Of a stretch of 64,000 bases of DNA, positions 11,863 to 22,650 are shown in pieces. The notes under the pieces were generated by a model. That model was given only the letters and a program-made list of their open reading frames with translations, was not told where the DNA came from and did no database searches. Source of the DNA: Salvia splendens (lineage: Eukaryota; Streptophyta; Magnoliopsida; Lamiales; Lamiaceae); NCBI RefSeq assembly GCF_004379255.2, contig NC_056033.1:23056209-23120208 (forward strand), written 5' to 3'. The position numbers and the translations under genes are program-made. How positions within the stretch are numbered: the first letter of the stretch is position 1; each line of letters starts with the position of its first letter.

Positions 11863-12437
11863 ATGGACAAATCATCCACCTCTAACCAGTCGCTGATATC
11901 ATCGAGCATACGACGAACGAGGTTGATTCCTGCAACTCCAGTTACAGGAATCATGACGTCCCCGATTACCTTGTCAATGGTGTCACCAGCTTTAGGTACG
12001 TATCAGCCAACAGAGACGTGCATGAGCAGTACGTACCTTAGAATTCTTGGAGACGTAATGGGAAAATTCGTTCCAAGCAACAAAATGAGTGAGGTTTTCT
12101 CCAACTTGGTCGATAAATTTAAGGAAGAAGAAATTCGAGTTACTCCCAATCCCGTCAGAACCCCAAACAGAGAGCTGATCCCTGTGGAATCAGCGGCATG
12201 ACCCCCCAGCACATCGACTGCCTTTCGAACTCAAACCCTTATGTCGAAAATAACCAGAACCGTGACAAACTCGAACAAGAGGCGGAGGTTGAAGAAGGAG
12301 GGGAGTCCGGAGAGGAAGAACACAACCAAGAAAGGGGAGAGACCGATGGAAGAAAGGAAAGAGAAGTCCGAAAGCCAGTTGGGGAAAATTCAACAGGAAA
12401 GGCATTAAGAGTGGTAGATGTGGAAGGAATAGGGTAA
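11863..12437 (+). pseudogene. 5' part of Athila ORF-1/env-like gene, broken
   Basis: An ATG at 11863 opens a 112-aa Ser/Thr/Pro-rich frame that stops near 12201. The continuing frame (12198-12437) is acidic (EEGGESGEEEHNQE) and ends at a TAA at 12435-12437. That second frame is the same frame as the long ORF that follows, so the original gene probably ran from 11863 to 14093 with one frameshift near 12195 and one nonsense codon at 12435. No signal peptide is visible at the N-terminus. Confidence 0.55.
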
Positions 12438-14093
12438 GACGATGATCGGGAAACCCTAAGTGAGAGAGCGAGAAGAAGGAGTTTCCATGCACAACGGGGG
12501 CTAGATAGAGAGAAACTAAGAAGCACGCGGGAAGAAGCTGCAGTCTTGGCGGCCGCAAAGAGAGAAGCAACAGAGAGGAAGAGAAAGGGGAAGCATGTGG
12601 CAACCTCAGTTAAAAGCAAGAAATCAAGACCGACGTCGCTGGGAGTGGTGATCCGGGAAGCTGCTACAAACCCCATCCAAGAAGATCAGCATATCGGAGC
12701 ATTTGGAAGGGTAGAAATTGATTTAGGGCAAAAGCTGCTGGAGGCTATAATCCATTTTGAAGACCTGAAGTTGAGGAGGAATTGCGCGGGGAGAGTATCA
12801 GAGTCAAGACCAGCACAATCAGGAAGAAAAATTCACTACCCCGCGTTGCAAATGATCAGTGTTAAAGAGCAGTTTGTTGGCTATATTAGAGGAATGGGTT
12901 TTGGATGGTTGCTGGAACACGCACCCTGTGAGGTGCCAGTGAACCTGGCGAAGGAATTCTTCACTTCCTTCAATTTTGAGTACACCACCAACCTGGACAA
13001 GGAATCCGTTTATTTCAGGTTTTTCGACCAAGAAAGGGCTATGAATCTCAGGGAATGGTCATTGAGATTAGGAATACTTAGCACTGAAGCGGACAAGAGA
13101 GGAGATTGGTCTCTGAGGGAGATTGGCCAACCGAGTTGCACGGAGGAATTCAATGCTGAAGAAGCATGGATCCTAATAAGGGCCAAAGGTGTGAGACCTT
13201 TAAAGACAAGTGAGCCGACGGCGGACGAGATTGCGGATCCTGTTCTGAGGATGGCGCGTTTCTTTCTGGCCAATAACCTCCTTGGCCATAATAACACCAC
13301 GGTTACGACAATCGAATTGTTTTTCATGTGGTGCATGGTCAAAAAGGTCAAGGTGCACCTAGGCTATTGGCTTTCCCATTCATGTCACAAGATAGCTCAT
13401 CACCCTGTTCGTCATTTATATGCTTGCCATCTGGTGGGAGCATATTTGATTAGGAATGTTATGCCAAAGCTGAAAATTCCAAGATCCTCCATCATGATGT
13501 ACGAGGATCCAGGGTGGTTTGGCATGAATTATCTCGTCAGCATTGGGATAATCAAGAGAACAGGGGGTGCAGTGGTGTTTTGTGAAGCTGAGCAATCAGA
13601 GGAAGAAAGTAAGGAGGAGACAAGCAAAGAGGAGAATGAGCCCGAGGAGGCCACAACAGTGAAGATCCCTCCAGAGAGACCCTCCCCTGCTAAAGCACGG
13701 CTAACAATGCCTAAAGTACAACCACGCTGGACCATGGAGAAATGGCAGAGCATAATCGAGTTCATGATGCAAAAGTTTGGAGGGGAAAATGAAAAACAAC
13801 AGGCGTTTCTCGAGTTCCAGAATGAAAACATGAACCAAGCACTCTCTTTGGTTGAGAGGATGACAGATTTGGCGGAGCATAACAATCAGTTAACCCTCCA
13901 ACTCTTATCCACAGCCTCGACCTCAAAAAGCAGCAAACCCCACGAGACCACTCCAGAGACAACCTCCACTAGGACACTGAGAAAGAGAAAGACCATCTCC
14001 ACTTCCAGCCCTCCACCAGCTGCTCTACTGATTTCTTCCACGGCTAAGTCAGCGAGGCGGTCTGGCTCCTCAGGGAGCCAGAAGAAGAACTAA
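12438..14093 (+). CDS. Athila ORF-1 family ('env-like') protein
   Basis: The frame is open from 12438 to the stop at 14093; the first Met within it is at 12546, giving 515 aa. The central part (about residues 130-320: EFFTSFNFEYTTN, YFRFFDQERAMNLREWSLRL, FFLANNLLGH, LYACHLVGAYLIRNVMPKL) is of the kind annotated as the Athila ORF-1 family, the third gene of Athila Gypsy elements after pol. Flanks are low-complexity: a Lys/Arg-rich start (KRKGKH, KSKKSR), an acidic stretch at about residues 350-375, and a Ser/Lys/Arg-rich end (RTLRKRK). I see no signal peptide or strong membrane segment, and the basic clusters look more like nuclear-localisation signals than an envelope. Function is unknown. 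A hairpin array follows within 100 bp of the stop. The family call rests on pattern recognition only. Confidence 0.72.
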   Translation, partial: DDDRETLSERARRRSFHAQRGLDREKLRSTREEAAVLAAAKREATERKRKGKHVATSVKSKKSRPTSLGVVIREAATNPIQEDQHIGAFGRVEIDLGQKLLEAIIHFEDLKLRRNCAGRVSESRPAQSGRKIHYPALQMISVKEQFVGYIRGMGFGWLLEHAPCEVPVNLAKEFFTSFNFEYTTNLDKESVYFRFFDQERAMNLREWSLRLGILSTEADKRGDWSLREIGQPSCTEEFNAEEAWILIRAKGVRPLKTSEPTADEIADPVLRMARFFLANNLLGHNNTTVTTIELFFMWCMVKKVKVHLGYWLSHSCHKIAHHPVRHLYACHLVGAYLIRNVMPKLKIPRSSIMMYEDPGWFGMNYLVSIGIIKRTGGAVVFCEAEQSEEESKEETSKEENEPEEATTVKIPPERPSPAKARLTMPKVQPRWTMEKWQSIIEFMMQKFGGENEKQQAFLEFQNENMNQALSLVERMTDLAEHNNQLTLQLLSTASTSKSSKPHETTPETTSTRTLRKRKTISTSSPPPAALLISSTAKSARRSGSSGSQKKN

Positions 14094-14193
14094 ACTAGTC
14101 AAACCAAGTAAATTTTACTTTTAGTTTTAAGTTCTTCTTTGTTTGTGCTCCTGTCTATCCTGTATATATGTTTGCTTCTATGTTTTGTTTGAT

Positions 14194-14492
14194 CTTCTCA
14201 CACTTAGCCCATTGCTTGGTCTAAGTGTGAGGAGTTTGTTCGTAAATATGTTGTTCTTATCTTTTCTTTGTCACATTCTCCCACTTAGCCGTTGCACAGT
14301 CTAAGTGTGAGAAGTTTTGAGTACATAGTATGTTTGTATGTTTTGGTTCTTATGTGTACTTCTCCCACTTAGCCCAATGCTTGGACTAAGTGTGAGAAGT
14401 TTGTCTGAAACTTGATAAACATGCCTTGTTTTGAATATGTGTTTTTGTCGCCTTCTCCCACTTAGCCCACTACTTGGTCTAAGTGTGAGAAG
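14194..14492 (+). repeat. Four tandem stem-loop repeats after the ORF-1/env-like gene
   Basis: Four copies of an inverted repeat with arms CTTCTCmCACTTAG and CTAAGTGTGAGrAG and a 12-13 nt loop that contains 'gcttgg' or a variant. Arms lie at 14194-14207/14221-14234, 14276-14288/14301-14314, 14359-14372/14386-14399 and 14452-14465/14479-14492. The spacing is about 82-93 bp and the linkers between units are unrelated, so only the hairpins are conserved. The position, starting 100 bp after the stop codon, fits an RNA element in the 3' UTR. Confidence 0.85.
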
Positions 14493-14494
14493 TT

Positions 14495-15867
14495 TGGTTC
14501 TCCCTTTTCAAACACTGACTACCCTGTTTTCCACTTCATTTTGTTCACTTGAGGGCAAGCTGAGATGAAGTGGGAGGGGGGGAAAGCCAGCGTAGTCAGT
14601 TTTTGAAGCATGTTTGTTTCGTTGACCTTATGTGTTTTGGATATGAACTAGCATAATAAAGGTAAGATTCACTTAGTAAGAGTGATTGAAGAAAAGATGC
14701 ATGTTGATTTGTGAGATTCTTTTATTTAATAAACCAAAATCTGTTTGGATGAAATAGGAATGATAGAAGTGCTTTAATTTAATTCTTCTGTGAAGCCCTC
14801 TAAATGTGAGTTAAAAGCCAGAGTAGAACACTTTCTACCAAATTAAAAAAAATAGAGAGGTTTTCATTGATGCTTAGAGGGAAGTGACATAGGCTAGTGA
14901 GGACTAAAGGCAATAAGAACAACCAGTTGAGCTTAAATTCTTTTGAATCAAATGAACCTGCCTCACTGTAAAGGCATCCCCTAGTTACACCTTTTGAGCC
15001 TTGAATCTGATAACCCTTTTTTTTGTATACCCAGAGCCTCCATATCATGCGAACAAGGGGATAGGCTGGGGCAACTCACTAGCCGGGGTAAAAGATAGGA
15101 TGTGAAACATGGGAGTAGAAAATATACAGAAAGAAAAAGGGCAGGAAACCTTGTAACCTGACCCAGAAAGAGAAAGAAAAAGGGAGTAGAAAATGGGCAG
15201 GAAGAATGTGTAACTTGGCCCACAAAAAATAATAGAGAATAGAAGGGCAGGAAATGTAGTAACCTAACCCTAAGAAAAGTTAGATAAATAAGGTCAAAAT
15301 GGCCAAGGGTATCCCCAGGGTAAAAGTTTTAGATTGTATAAAGGGAAACCGTCCTAGTTTGTCCCTAAGTTCACATATGCTTCACACTTCTATATGCATT
15401 ATGAACTTAGAATCCATAGGACCCTCATCTTCATAAACTACAACTCTTGCCCCATTACAACCTAAATAAAGACCTTAACGAGTTAGCTTCTGTCAAATAT
15501 AACTCTAGCATCAATGGTATGGAAAAATGAATGAGAGATTGGTCCTAACAATTCTGGTGAGGATTGAGTGACTGAGTGAATCCAACATTTGGAAGATAGA
15601 AGCTATCTTGACAAACGGACAAGCATGAGTAGGTAGAAGAGTGGAGGGAAAGGAATTTGAAACTGTAGACAATTGGATTGACCTTAAGTTTGTGGGGACG
15701 ATTGAATTTGAAATGTGTTTAGTTTATGTGTTTTCATTTTCTAGATCTTTTATGTAGTTACGTTTGTTTAATGTTCTGTTCAATAAGAACCATGCTTTGA
15801 AACTTGCCTCTGATCTTTTTCTTTTCTTGCATACTTGAGGACAAGTATGAGTTAATTGTGAGCAGTT
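14495..15867 (+). mobile_element. Athila-type 3' noncoding internal region with GGGCAGG repeats
   Basis: Noncoding. It includes a purine-rich tract at about 14562-14587 (gaagtgggagggggggaaag) and, from 14820, the same sequence as 618-1648. Three spaced GGGCAGG...CC(T/A)RRCCC units lie at 15139, 15195 and 15245. It ends with 'gaggacaagtatga', the block that precedes the LTR in this clade. Frames on either strand here are short and unrelated to proteins. Confidence 0.65.
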
Positions 15868-17170
15868 TGATGAAGCTCGTTTCATGCATGAGTTTCGTGG
15901 CAAAACTACACTCCAATCCATGAACTAACGCCTATTTTTGAGCCAGGTGTGTGTGAAATCCGCTATTTTTAGAAGAAAGAGCAAATCAGTTGGGCAAAAG
16001 CACGAAGCAAGAAACGAAGGCAAAAACTGCGGCATTGAGTGGAACAAGTCAGAAATCAAACGGAGCCAGCAAAAGTTCCACATAAAGATAGAGCGAGAAA
16101 CCCCACTACAAAATGTGAAGGGCAGTAATGACATTTCAAAGAGGACGGTACCCTAGGGATCAGAGCCCTACGCCTCTGTATATAAGGAAAGCCCAACACA
16201 AGAAAAGAGGGGGTCCCAGAAGTGGTGAACGGGGGTCTCACATTCATTCGAAGTTATAATATCTTTTGGAATTCAACTCTCTTCTGGGCTGAACTTAGAG
16301 CTCTTTACCTCCCATTTCTTGTTTTCATTGCGCACACACACACTTGGTTTTAGTTAGTCTAGTTTAGTTGGTACTTGATGGTAGTTTTCGTCACTGTTAT
16401 CTTTCTGTTCTTGCTATTCCACTCCGAGAAGGGGTGATGAAACAATTTCATGCTTTTGTAGTTCACTTTTGAATGTTATTGACCGTTGTTGTTTTGATTT
16501 GAAGTTATAATTTAATTTCCAGCTGATGTGTTCTGTTTAATGCATGATACTTCTGACCTGCTTCTGATTTCTATTTCCCGATGCATATCCTAGCTCGGAT
16601 GTTTTGTTCCATGTTGATTTGATCAGATATGATATTTTACATCTGAGTTGCCTTGAGATTACTAGACCTAGTAGCTACTGTTATATTTCTGCATGAGTAT
16701 GAGTTAGTTTCTTGTTTACATAGTAGCAGTTCAGATCTTAGGAATGAATTCAAGTCTATGAGTTGTTCTCATGTTTCGTCCACCGTAGCTTTTCAGTTTG
16801 TTAATTGCTCTGTTTTTCATGTTGATTATGTGAAGAAGATGAAGTTGGTAAAAAGTTGTTACTTTATTGTACACTTTGCAGGTTCAGTTAAGTTGATCAA
16901 GTAGACTAGTTAAGCTTTCACGAGTTGATCAGTATAGTTTTAATTTCTCAAGTCTAGTAGTTTAACTTAACCCACCCCTAGAAAGCGTTGCAACAGTCAT
17001 CCCCATTTCGTGTCTCGCAAGCAAATGCCAAACACATCATCTCTGTGGGATCAGGCCAAATTAAGGTTTTGAAAACACGCTTCTGCACTCTTCTTTTTAT
17101 CTCACTTGAGTAGGAGTAGGTCGAGTTGATTAGGTCAGATCTTTACTGGATCACTATTCTGTCCGCACAG
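15868..17170 (+). mobile_element. Athila-type 3' LTR (+), divergent subfamily
   Basis: It starts TGATGAAGCTCGTTTCATGC, close to the TGATrrGGCCTATTTCATGC start of the LTRs at 1649 and 8898. It has a TATATAA box at 16179-16185 and 'ctctgtgggatc' near 17040, as in the minus LTR at 7840. The end is approximate; the best TG...CA pairing ends at 'tgtccgcaca' near 17170. With 9731-15867 it may form the 3' two-thirds of one Athila element. Confidence 0.65.
16179..16185 (+). promoter_or_regulatory. TATA box of the 15868-17170 LTR
   Basis: TATATAA in 'cctctgtatataaggaaag', about 310 bp into the LTR, followed by 'aagcccaacac'. It is a plausible core promoter. Confidence 0.5.
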
Positions 17171-18599
17171 GTAGAAGGGCACGCATTTGGCTAGCCGGGT
17201 CAGTTCGACAAGCCAACTTGAGCAAGCCACAACGACAATAGAAAGAATCAGAAGAAGGGTAGACAGCAAGCGAGTATATCATTTACTCACGTCCCTACCG
17301 ACTCTACAAACTTATTTTACACTTTGTTGTAAATAAGTTTGGGGGGATGAAGTGGTGGACCGTGAGTTTAGATTTTTGTTTTAGTTTCTAGTTTAAATTT
17401 ATGTTTTAAAATTCCAAAAGGTGAATCCATGTCATAAAATAGCATGAAGAACTTAAAAACACCATGCTTAGGGGCACATTAGACCGAGTTGCCAATGATA
17501 TTAAATTCTTTCATCTTTGATTAAGTATGGCTTAACGTTTGATTTGATGACTTGGTGAAAATGTGCATAATTAGTGAATTGCTTGTTCGCCTTGAATCAT
17601 GCTTATACCTTGTGAGATTTGAGCCTTAATTTCTTTCATGTGTGATTTATCTGTATTCATGTATATGTTTCTAGAACTTGCTCCTCGTCTGCCTAAGTTT
17701 ACATTGTGTTTAAGTTGATTAAGAAGGATGTTAGGCCATCTTTTTATACCTACTTTTATATCCAAAATTTTGACCCTTTTCGAAAAATCTCTTTATCCCT
17801 TTGGAGCCAATTTTGAGTGTTTAAGCCTATTCTTTGGAAGCCAAATCAATGGGGACAATTCCTTGGGTTAGTATAGTTATTTTTCTCTTTTGTAAAGGAA
17901 TTGGAGAGATAAGGGGAAATTGTGAAAAGTGAAAAGTAGTGTGCTTAATGTAGAAAAGTGCAAGTTGTGAAATAGAAAAATTCAAAAGTGTGCTTAATCT
18001 AGAAAGGATGCATATGAAAGAAAAAAAAAGAAAGAAATGATAGAAAAAAAGAGAAAGAAAGGTTGTGAAAGAAAGAAAATCAAAGGTTTGGGAGTGAGTT
18101 AAAGAAAAATAAATGTCAAAAGTATCTTGGGTTTATAAGAAAAGTGGAGTCTATTTTACTCTACTTGAGATTTTTATTTTAGCCATTTTTTAGCCAAATA
18201 TTCCTCACCTACCAAAGAGCCTACATTACAGCAAAAAATAAAGACCTTTCGAACTTTTGATGCTTAATTACATCTAGTAGATGAGGGATTAGACATTGAG
18301 CAAGCTTATGGTAAACTTTGCATGATGCATGATTTGAGTGCTTATACACATTAGCTTATACACTTTGAGAGTGAGAGATAAATACACTTCCCATCTTTGG
18401 TAGTTTTCCCACTTGTGAGTGCATGAATTCAAGGTGATATACGAGTTAGTAATGAACGTGCACTAATAAGCCTTGCTTGATATGATTGCGTTAATTCTCG
18501 CTTAATCTATTTATTCCATACTTGAGGAAATTATGACGTCTAGTTTATATTTCTTTCTTGTTTTGTTTGAGGACAAACAAATATTCAAGTTTGGGGTTA
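17171..18599 (+). mobile_element. Tat-like element, 3' noncoding internal region
   Basis: No ORF is supported. The segment has a purine-rich 'aagtttggggggatgaag' near 17335, a long A/G-rich tract at 17930-18120, and ends with 'gaggacaaac' and the polypurine tract AAGTTTGGGG at 18587-18596, immediately before the LTR at 18600. This layout is typical of the long noncoding 3' region of Tat/Athila-clade elements. The first about 160 bp (17171-17330) are unassigned. Confidence 0.6.
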
Positions 18600-19892
18600 T
18601 GATACGCTCGGATTTTGCACTATTATAAGGCCATTTTGTGGCCCGTTTTGAGTGTCAAAGTTGCATTACATGTCCATTATTTGCATATTTTATCTACTTT
18701 GGTATTTTGACGTGTTTTTTGATAAATGTGCAAAATAGAGCTAAAAAGGGCATTAAAACGTCAAAGCTCGGAAGCTGGAGCAGAAGGCAACCTGGCAGAC
18801 CGCTGGCGCACGCCAACGGTCGCTGAAATCACTCTAGGAGGTTCTGACTCTCTCCAGGGCCCGCTGGGCATGTTCTTGCATGATAGCCTCTGTTCAAACT
18901 CAATTCTCTTCGTATTTTAAAGTGCTTCGCATTGGTACCTTGATCATCTCAATCAGAGTTCTATGGAGAAAGTTATGGTCGTTCTACCAAAGTCGCGCAA
19001 AGCTGTCTAATGCAGAATTTTAGGCGGAAATTTAAGGAAGGAAAGAAGACATTACCTTGTAAAGCAAATCTTTTCCTTAACCTATGGGGCACGAAAATTC
19101 CCTTATTACTATTACTTGGAGTAAACATTTTACCAAGTTTAAATCATTTTCAAGCCTATAAATACCTCATAACCCAATTCATAATATTCACCCATCCATA
19201 GCCCCCAAAAGGGGAGCCTCCAAGGCTCCTCCCTCATTACTCCATAACCTAATTCTTCCACCATTCTTGGAGATTGAAGCAAGGCAAGAGGAGCATGAAG
19301 ACTTCAAGATTCATCCTTGGGTTTTGTTTGTTTATTTCATGTCTCGTACTTTAATTATTGTTTTAGTTCATCTGTCTATGCATTGCTAAACAATAGAATT
19401 TTGAGGTTGATAATAATTGACATTTATGTAGTTCTATTTATGTTTAATGTTCAGAACTCGTTTCCACTTAATTTTTCTTGAGCTTTTGTTCGACTAATTG
19501 GCTGTTACCTTGATTATTATCAATCTATGATCGGTGATAGCTTTGATTGGTTTATCTTATATGTTCATGCAATAATCATGACATGAGTATTGATGCATGA
19601 TAGGGAGAAATCATGGTAAAACTTGAGTCAGATGACCGTAGAACTAATTAAAATAACTAAAGAGTTAGCGAATCATTATACTTGAAATTTCTCTATTTGC
19701 CTAATTCTAACGTTGTAGCTTTGTTTCTTTATTAATTTATGTTTTTATATCCAAAACTTTGTTTCTCTAAGTATATGACGCTTAGTATATGATAGTCAGT
19801 TGCAATTTTATTCCCTAAGTTCGATATCCCGGCACTGACCTTTAGCTATACTATTTCTACCTTGTATACTTGCAAGTAGTTGTAGTGCATCA
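18600..19892 (+). mobile_element. Tat-like 3' LTR (+), complete
   Basis: Starts TGATACGCTCGG right after the polypurine tract and ends ...GTAGTGCATCA. It has TATAAATA at 19157-19164. Its 3' 700 bp match 8899-9730, so the window holds a second, truncated copy. Downstream sequence switches abruptly to C-rich DNA. Confidence 0.75.
19157..19164 (+). promoter_or_regulatory. TATA box of the Tat-like LTR
   Basis: TATAAATA in 'agcctataaatacctc', about 560 bp into the LTR. Confidence 0.55.
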
Positions 19893-20808
19893 CATCGCCG
19901 GTTGTTCGGCCTTACTTCACGCCTGCTTGCAACACCTATCTCACCAACCTCGGCCAGCCGCCGCCTCCGGTAGTTCTCTCGGTCAACCGCCTACCGCTGT
20001 CTGCTGCTTATCTTTTTCTCCTTCGTCTACTTTTCTTTTTCTCGCCATTGTGTCATATCTCTCTCGGTTTCACGCCCCACCCCTGTTGTTGCCGCCCCGA
20101 CCCTGACTGCCACTGCATTCGGTGCCTGGACTTGTCGCCGCCACACTCGGTTCCTTCATGTCAGCATTGCCCTTGTTCCTGGTGAGATATCTTTCTCTTA
20201 ATTTTATTCATGTTTTCAAAATTTGTAAAGTAAACTCAACATTTTGGTGTTCAATTTTTCAGAAATGGGTAGATAAAAAGATAATAGTACTACCTTTGTT
20301 TGTTCAATTTTGGTGTTTAATTCTATCCAACTGCCACTTTTTAGTGTATAGATTATGAACCGGGACTCCTATTTGCGGAGGACTAAAATGGAAAAACGGA
20401 ACTCATATTTGTGGACGGAGGGAATACTTTACTTTGCTAAGAACGTTCAAAAAAACATGAAGTCCACAATCTTGGTCAAAAGATCGGCTAATTGATTTTC
20501 AGACCGAGCAAAATGAAAACTCCATAATTCCAGCTTCTATCATTCATTTGATATAGTGTCTTGTGTCTTTCAACATACACGTGTTTAATTATATAATTCC
20601 TACCACCTTTGTATCACACGAGTCTTGACAAGTCTATCTCAAATGAAAATCCGTTTTCCATTAACTTCTTAAACTAGAATCTCACAAGGATCAAATGATT
20701 AGTCTGTAACTAGGAAAATGAAATGAAAAATACTTGGGAAATGAAAGTTTTCGAGTCCCTTGGGAAATGAAAGTTTTCGAGTCCCGTGGTGATCTTTGAG
20801 AAGCAGCT
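19893..20808. other. Unassigned flank with C-rich block, MITE remnant and 26-bp duplication
   Basis: 19893-20180 is C/T-rich (gccgcc, ccgcctccgg) and unlike its AT-rich surroundings. The only frames are short, low-complexity and not recognisable, so a gene or leader fragment is possible but unproven. At about 20288-20428 a decayed Stowaway-like end occurs (ggacggagggaatac). At 20734-20759 and 20760-20785 a 26-bp unit is perfectly duplicated in tandem. The 5 bp at 20804-20808 (cagct) resemble the 5 bp after Copia-1. Confidence 0.5.
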
Positions 20809-21286
20809 TGTTAGGTTTGGTATACTGAAAAGCATGTTTCGAGTATGAATAGAATCTTGTTTGTATACCAAAAACACTACAATCTACTTTTAACCTGATT
20901 CAGTATTATTCGAGTAGTTCCGCACGAATAGAATCACTATTATTATTATATTGTGTTTGGTTGTGCATTTATAAGATGTTTTATAAACATTTAAATGCAT
21001 AAGAAGTAAACAAAGTCTAAGTCTTTTGCTTAGTAGACCGCTTGTGGGCGTCGTCCACTTTAAGGTAACACGGTCGGTTCTACGCAATGCTTTGCAAAAG
21101 AAAAATAAGAATTTCACAACCCAGATAGGCTTTGGCTACCTATCGTGAAAGGTTGCAATGTCAGTCCGATATTTCTAAGCCTTACTGAAATAAGATGACA
21201 TTGGTGTGATATAGCACTGAACGGATCTAATAGCAAGACATGTCTTCATGCTATCTATTGGAAGACTAGGTCTTGATAAACAACTA

Positions 21287-21525
21287 CTCCCTCCGTCCAC
21301 GAAAAATAGGGCTATTCCATTTTTATCCATCGTTTTGGAAAAAAATGATAATAAATAGTTAAAGTGGAGAAAGAAAAAAGTAAGAAAGAGAATAATATAG
21401 ACAAAAGACTCCTCTATATTATTCTCTCTCTTACTTTTCTTTCTATCCACTTTAACTATTTAATATCATCTTTCTAAAACGAGGGATAAAAATGGAATAG
21501 CCCTATTTTTCGTGGACGGAGGGAG
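21287..21525. mobile_element. Stowaway-type MITE, 239 bp
   Basis: Terminal inverted repeats CTCCCTCCGTCC and GGACGGAGGGAG are flanked by TA on both sides (21285-21286, 21526-21527). The whole unit folds into one long hairpin. The other copies of this LTR (33432-34883 and, inverted, 38679-39323 and 46247-47715) lack it and read straight through at a single TA, so the insertion came after Copia-1 integrated. Stowaways are mobilised by Tc1/mariner transposases; it encodes nothing. Confidence 0.95.
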
Positions 21526-22111
21526 TATTTCTTACTCAACATACGTTAGCATTGAGCACACGTTATTGATTATGCACTACTTTGACTTATCAAATGGTGC
21601 AGGTTTTTCGCAACCCAATAATCGTGATATATTGGGTAGTGGTAATTAATATCTAGCGGTACTAGGATTGCTATTATATTGAATCGAGCGCCTGGTGAGC
21701 CTGGTTTGATAATGTCCTCAAGAGAAGCTCGGACAAGGTTTTATTATTCAGAAAACGGCCAGTTGGAATTTAATTATTCCATGAATAATAAGTAAGTGTT
21801 CTTGCTGAGTCCACTCTTGGAATTAATAATTTGTTAATTAATTAAGTCCATAGCAGACATTAATTAATTAATTAATGGACATTTCTATCTTAAGCGGGTG
21901 GAATAATCATTTAAACAAAAGGAAGCCCAGATTACTTATAATTTCGGATTTGGATGGGCAGTCCAATATTACTTCTGTAGTGGCTGCTCGTAATATTTCA
22001 ATATAAGCTTGTATTAAATTGTGGGTTCAATTTAATTAGTAAAAAGCTAATTGGGGGAGGCTATATCCAAAACCTTCCATAGATCACTGACTGGGCCCAA
22101 TATGTAACTAT

Positions 22112-22119
22112 TATAAATA
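22112..22119 (+). promoter_or_regulatory. TATA box of Copia-1 5' LTR
   Basis: TATAAATA in 'ctattataaataggagaatg'. The 3' LTR has the same box at about 34453-34460, and the inverted LTRs have Copia TATA equivalents near 46655 and 48165. Confidence 0.6.
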
Positions 22120-22280
22120 GGAGAATGAACGAGACGAAAAATATACAATTAATTAAGAGAAAATTTCGTCCCTCTCCTCTTTATAATAGGAGACGAAAAT
22201 TTCTAATTATTCTCCTATGTGAGAATTTCAGCTCCTCCACCGTGAGGAATTTTTCTGTCTTCTTTATTCGAATCCTAGTA

Positions 22281-22650
22281 TTTTTGGATTAATTTCATGT
22301 TATATGAATTGTTTGAATGCATGAATTTTTCTTCGTTCGGTTTGTGTTTGTTGTTTGAACGAATAACTGAAAAATACAATAACGAAGAAGGGGGTTTTTG
22401 TGCGCTGTTTTATGGTAGAGTTATTATTCTCCATTATATGATCATTGCGTGGATTTTATTTGGGAGAATTTCTTTGCTTATGTACGCAATAATCAATATT
22501 TATATGATTGAACATAATTCCCTTAGGTTCTAAATAATGTAATGATTACATGTTATATTTTGTTTCCTTCTCTTACGTGAATTGGAGATGGAAATTTTGG
22601 GAATTGTAATCATTGTATGTGAATTGTATTGCGTGATTTTTGTTCCTTAC
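22281..22650. other. Unassigned AT-rich stretch
   Basis: It has no match elsewhere in the window that I can see and no recognisable protein. It replaces the end of the LTR and the primer-binding site of Copia-1, so it is either a small insertion or filler at a deletion. Confidence 0.4.

Larger units (their letters stand above)
20809..22280 (+). mobile_element. Copia-1 5' LTR (3' end lost)
   Basis: It matches the 3' LTR at 33432-34883 from its first base to about 22280, allowing for the Stowaway at 21287-21525. The last about 330 bp of the LTR are absent and no primer-binding site is seen; 22281-22650 is different DNA. A TATAAATA box lies at 22112-22119. Confidence 0.75.

Noticed and set aside
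14194..14492. Repeat-spacer pattern reminiscent of a CRISPR array
   Set aside because: Only four units, each an inverted repeat with spacing that varies from 82 to 93 bp, in a plant retrotransposon 3' region with no cas genes.
19870..20106. 78-aa ORF in the C-rich block as a host protein
   Set aside because: It begins inside the LTR end, is low in complexity and shows no recognisable domain; kept only as unassigned sequence.
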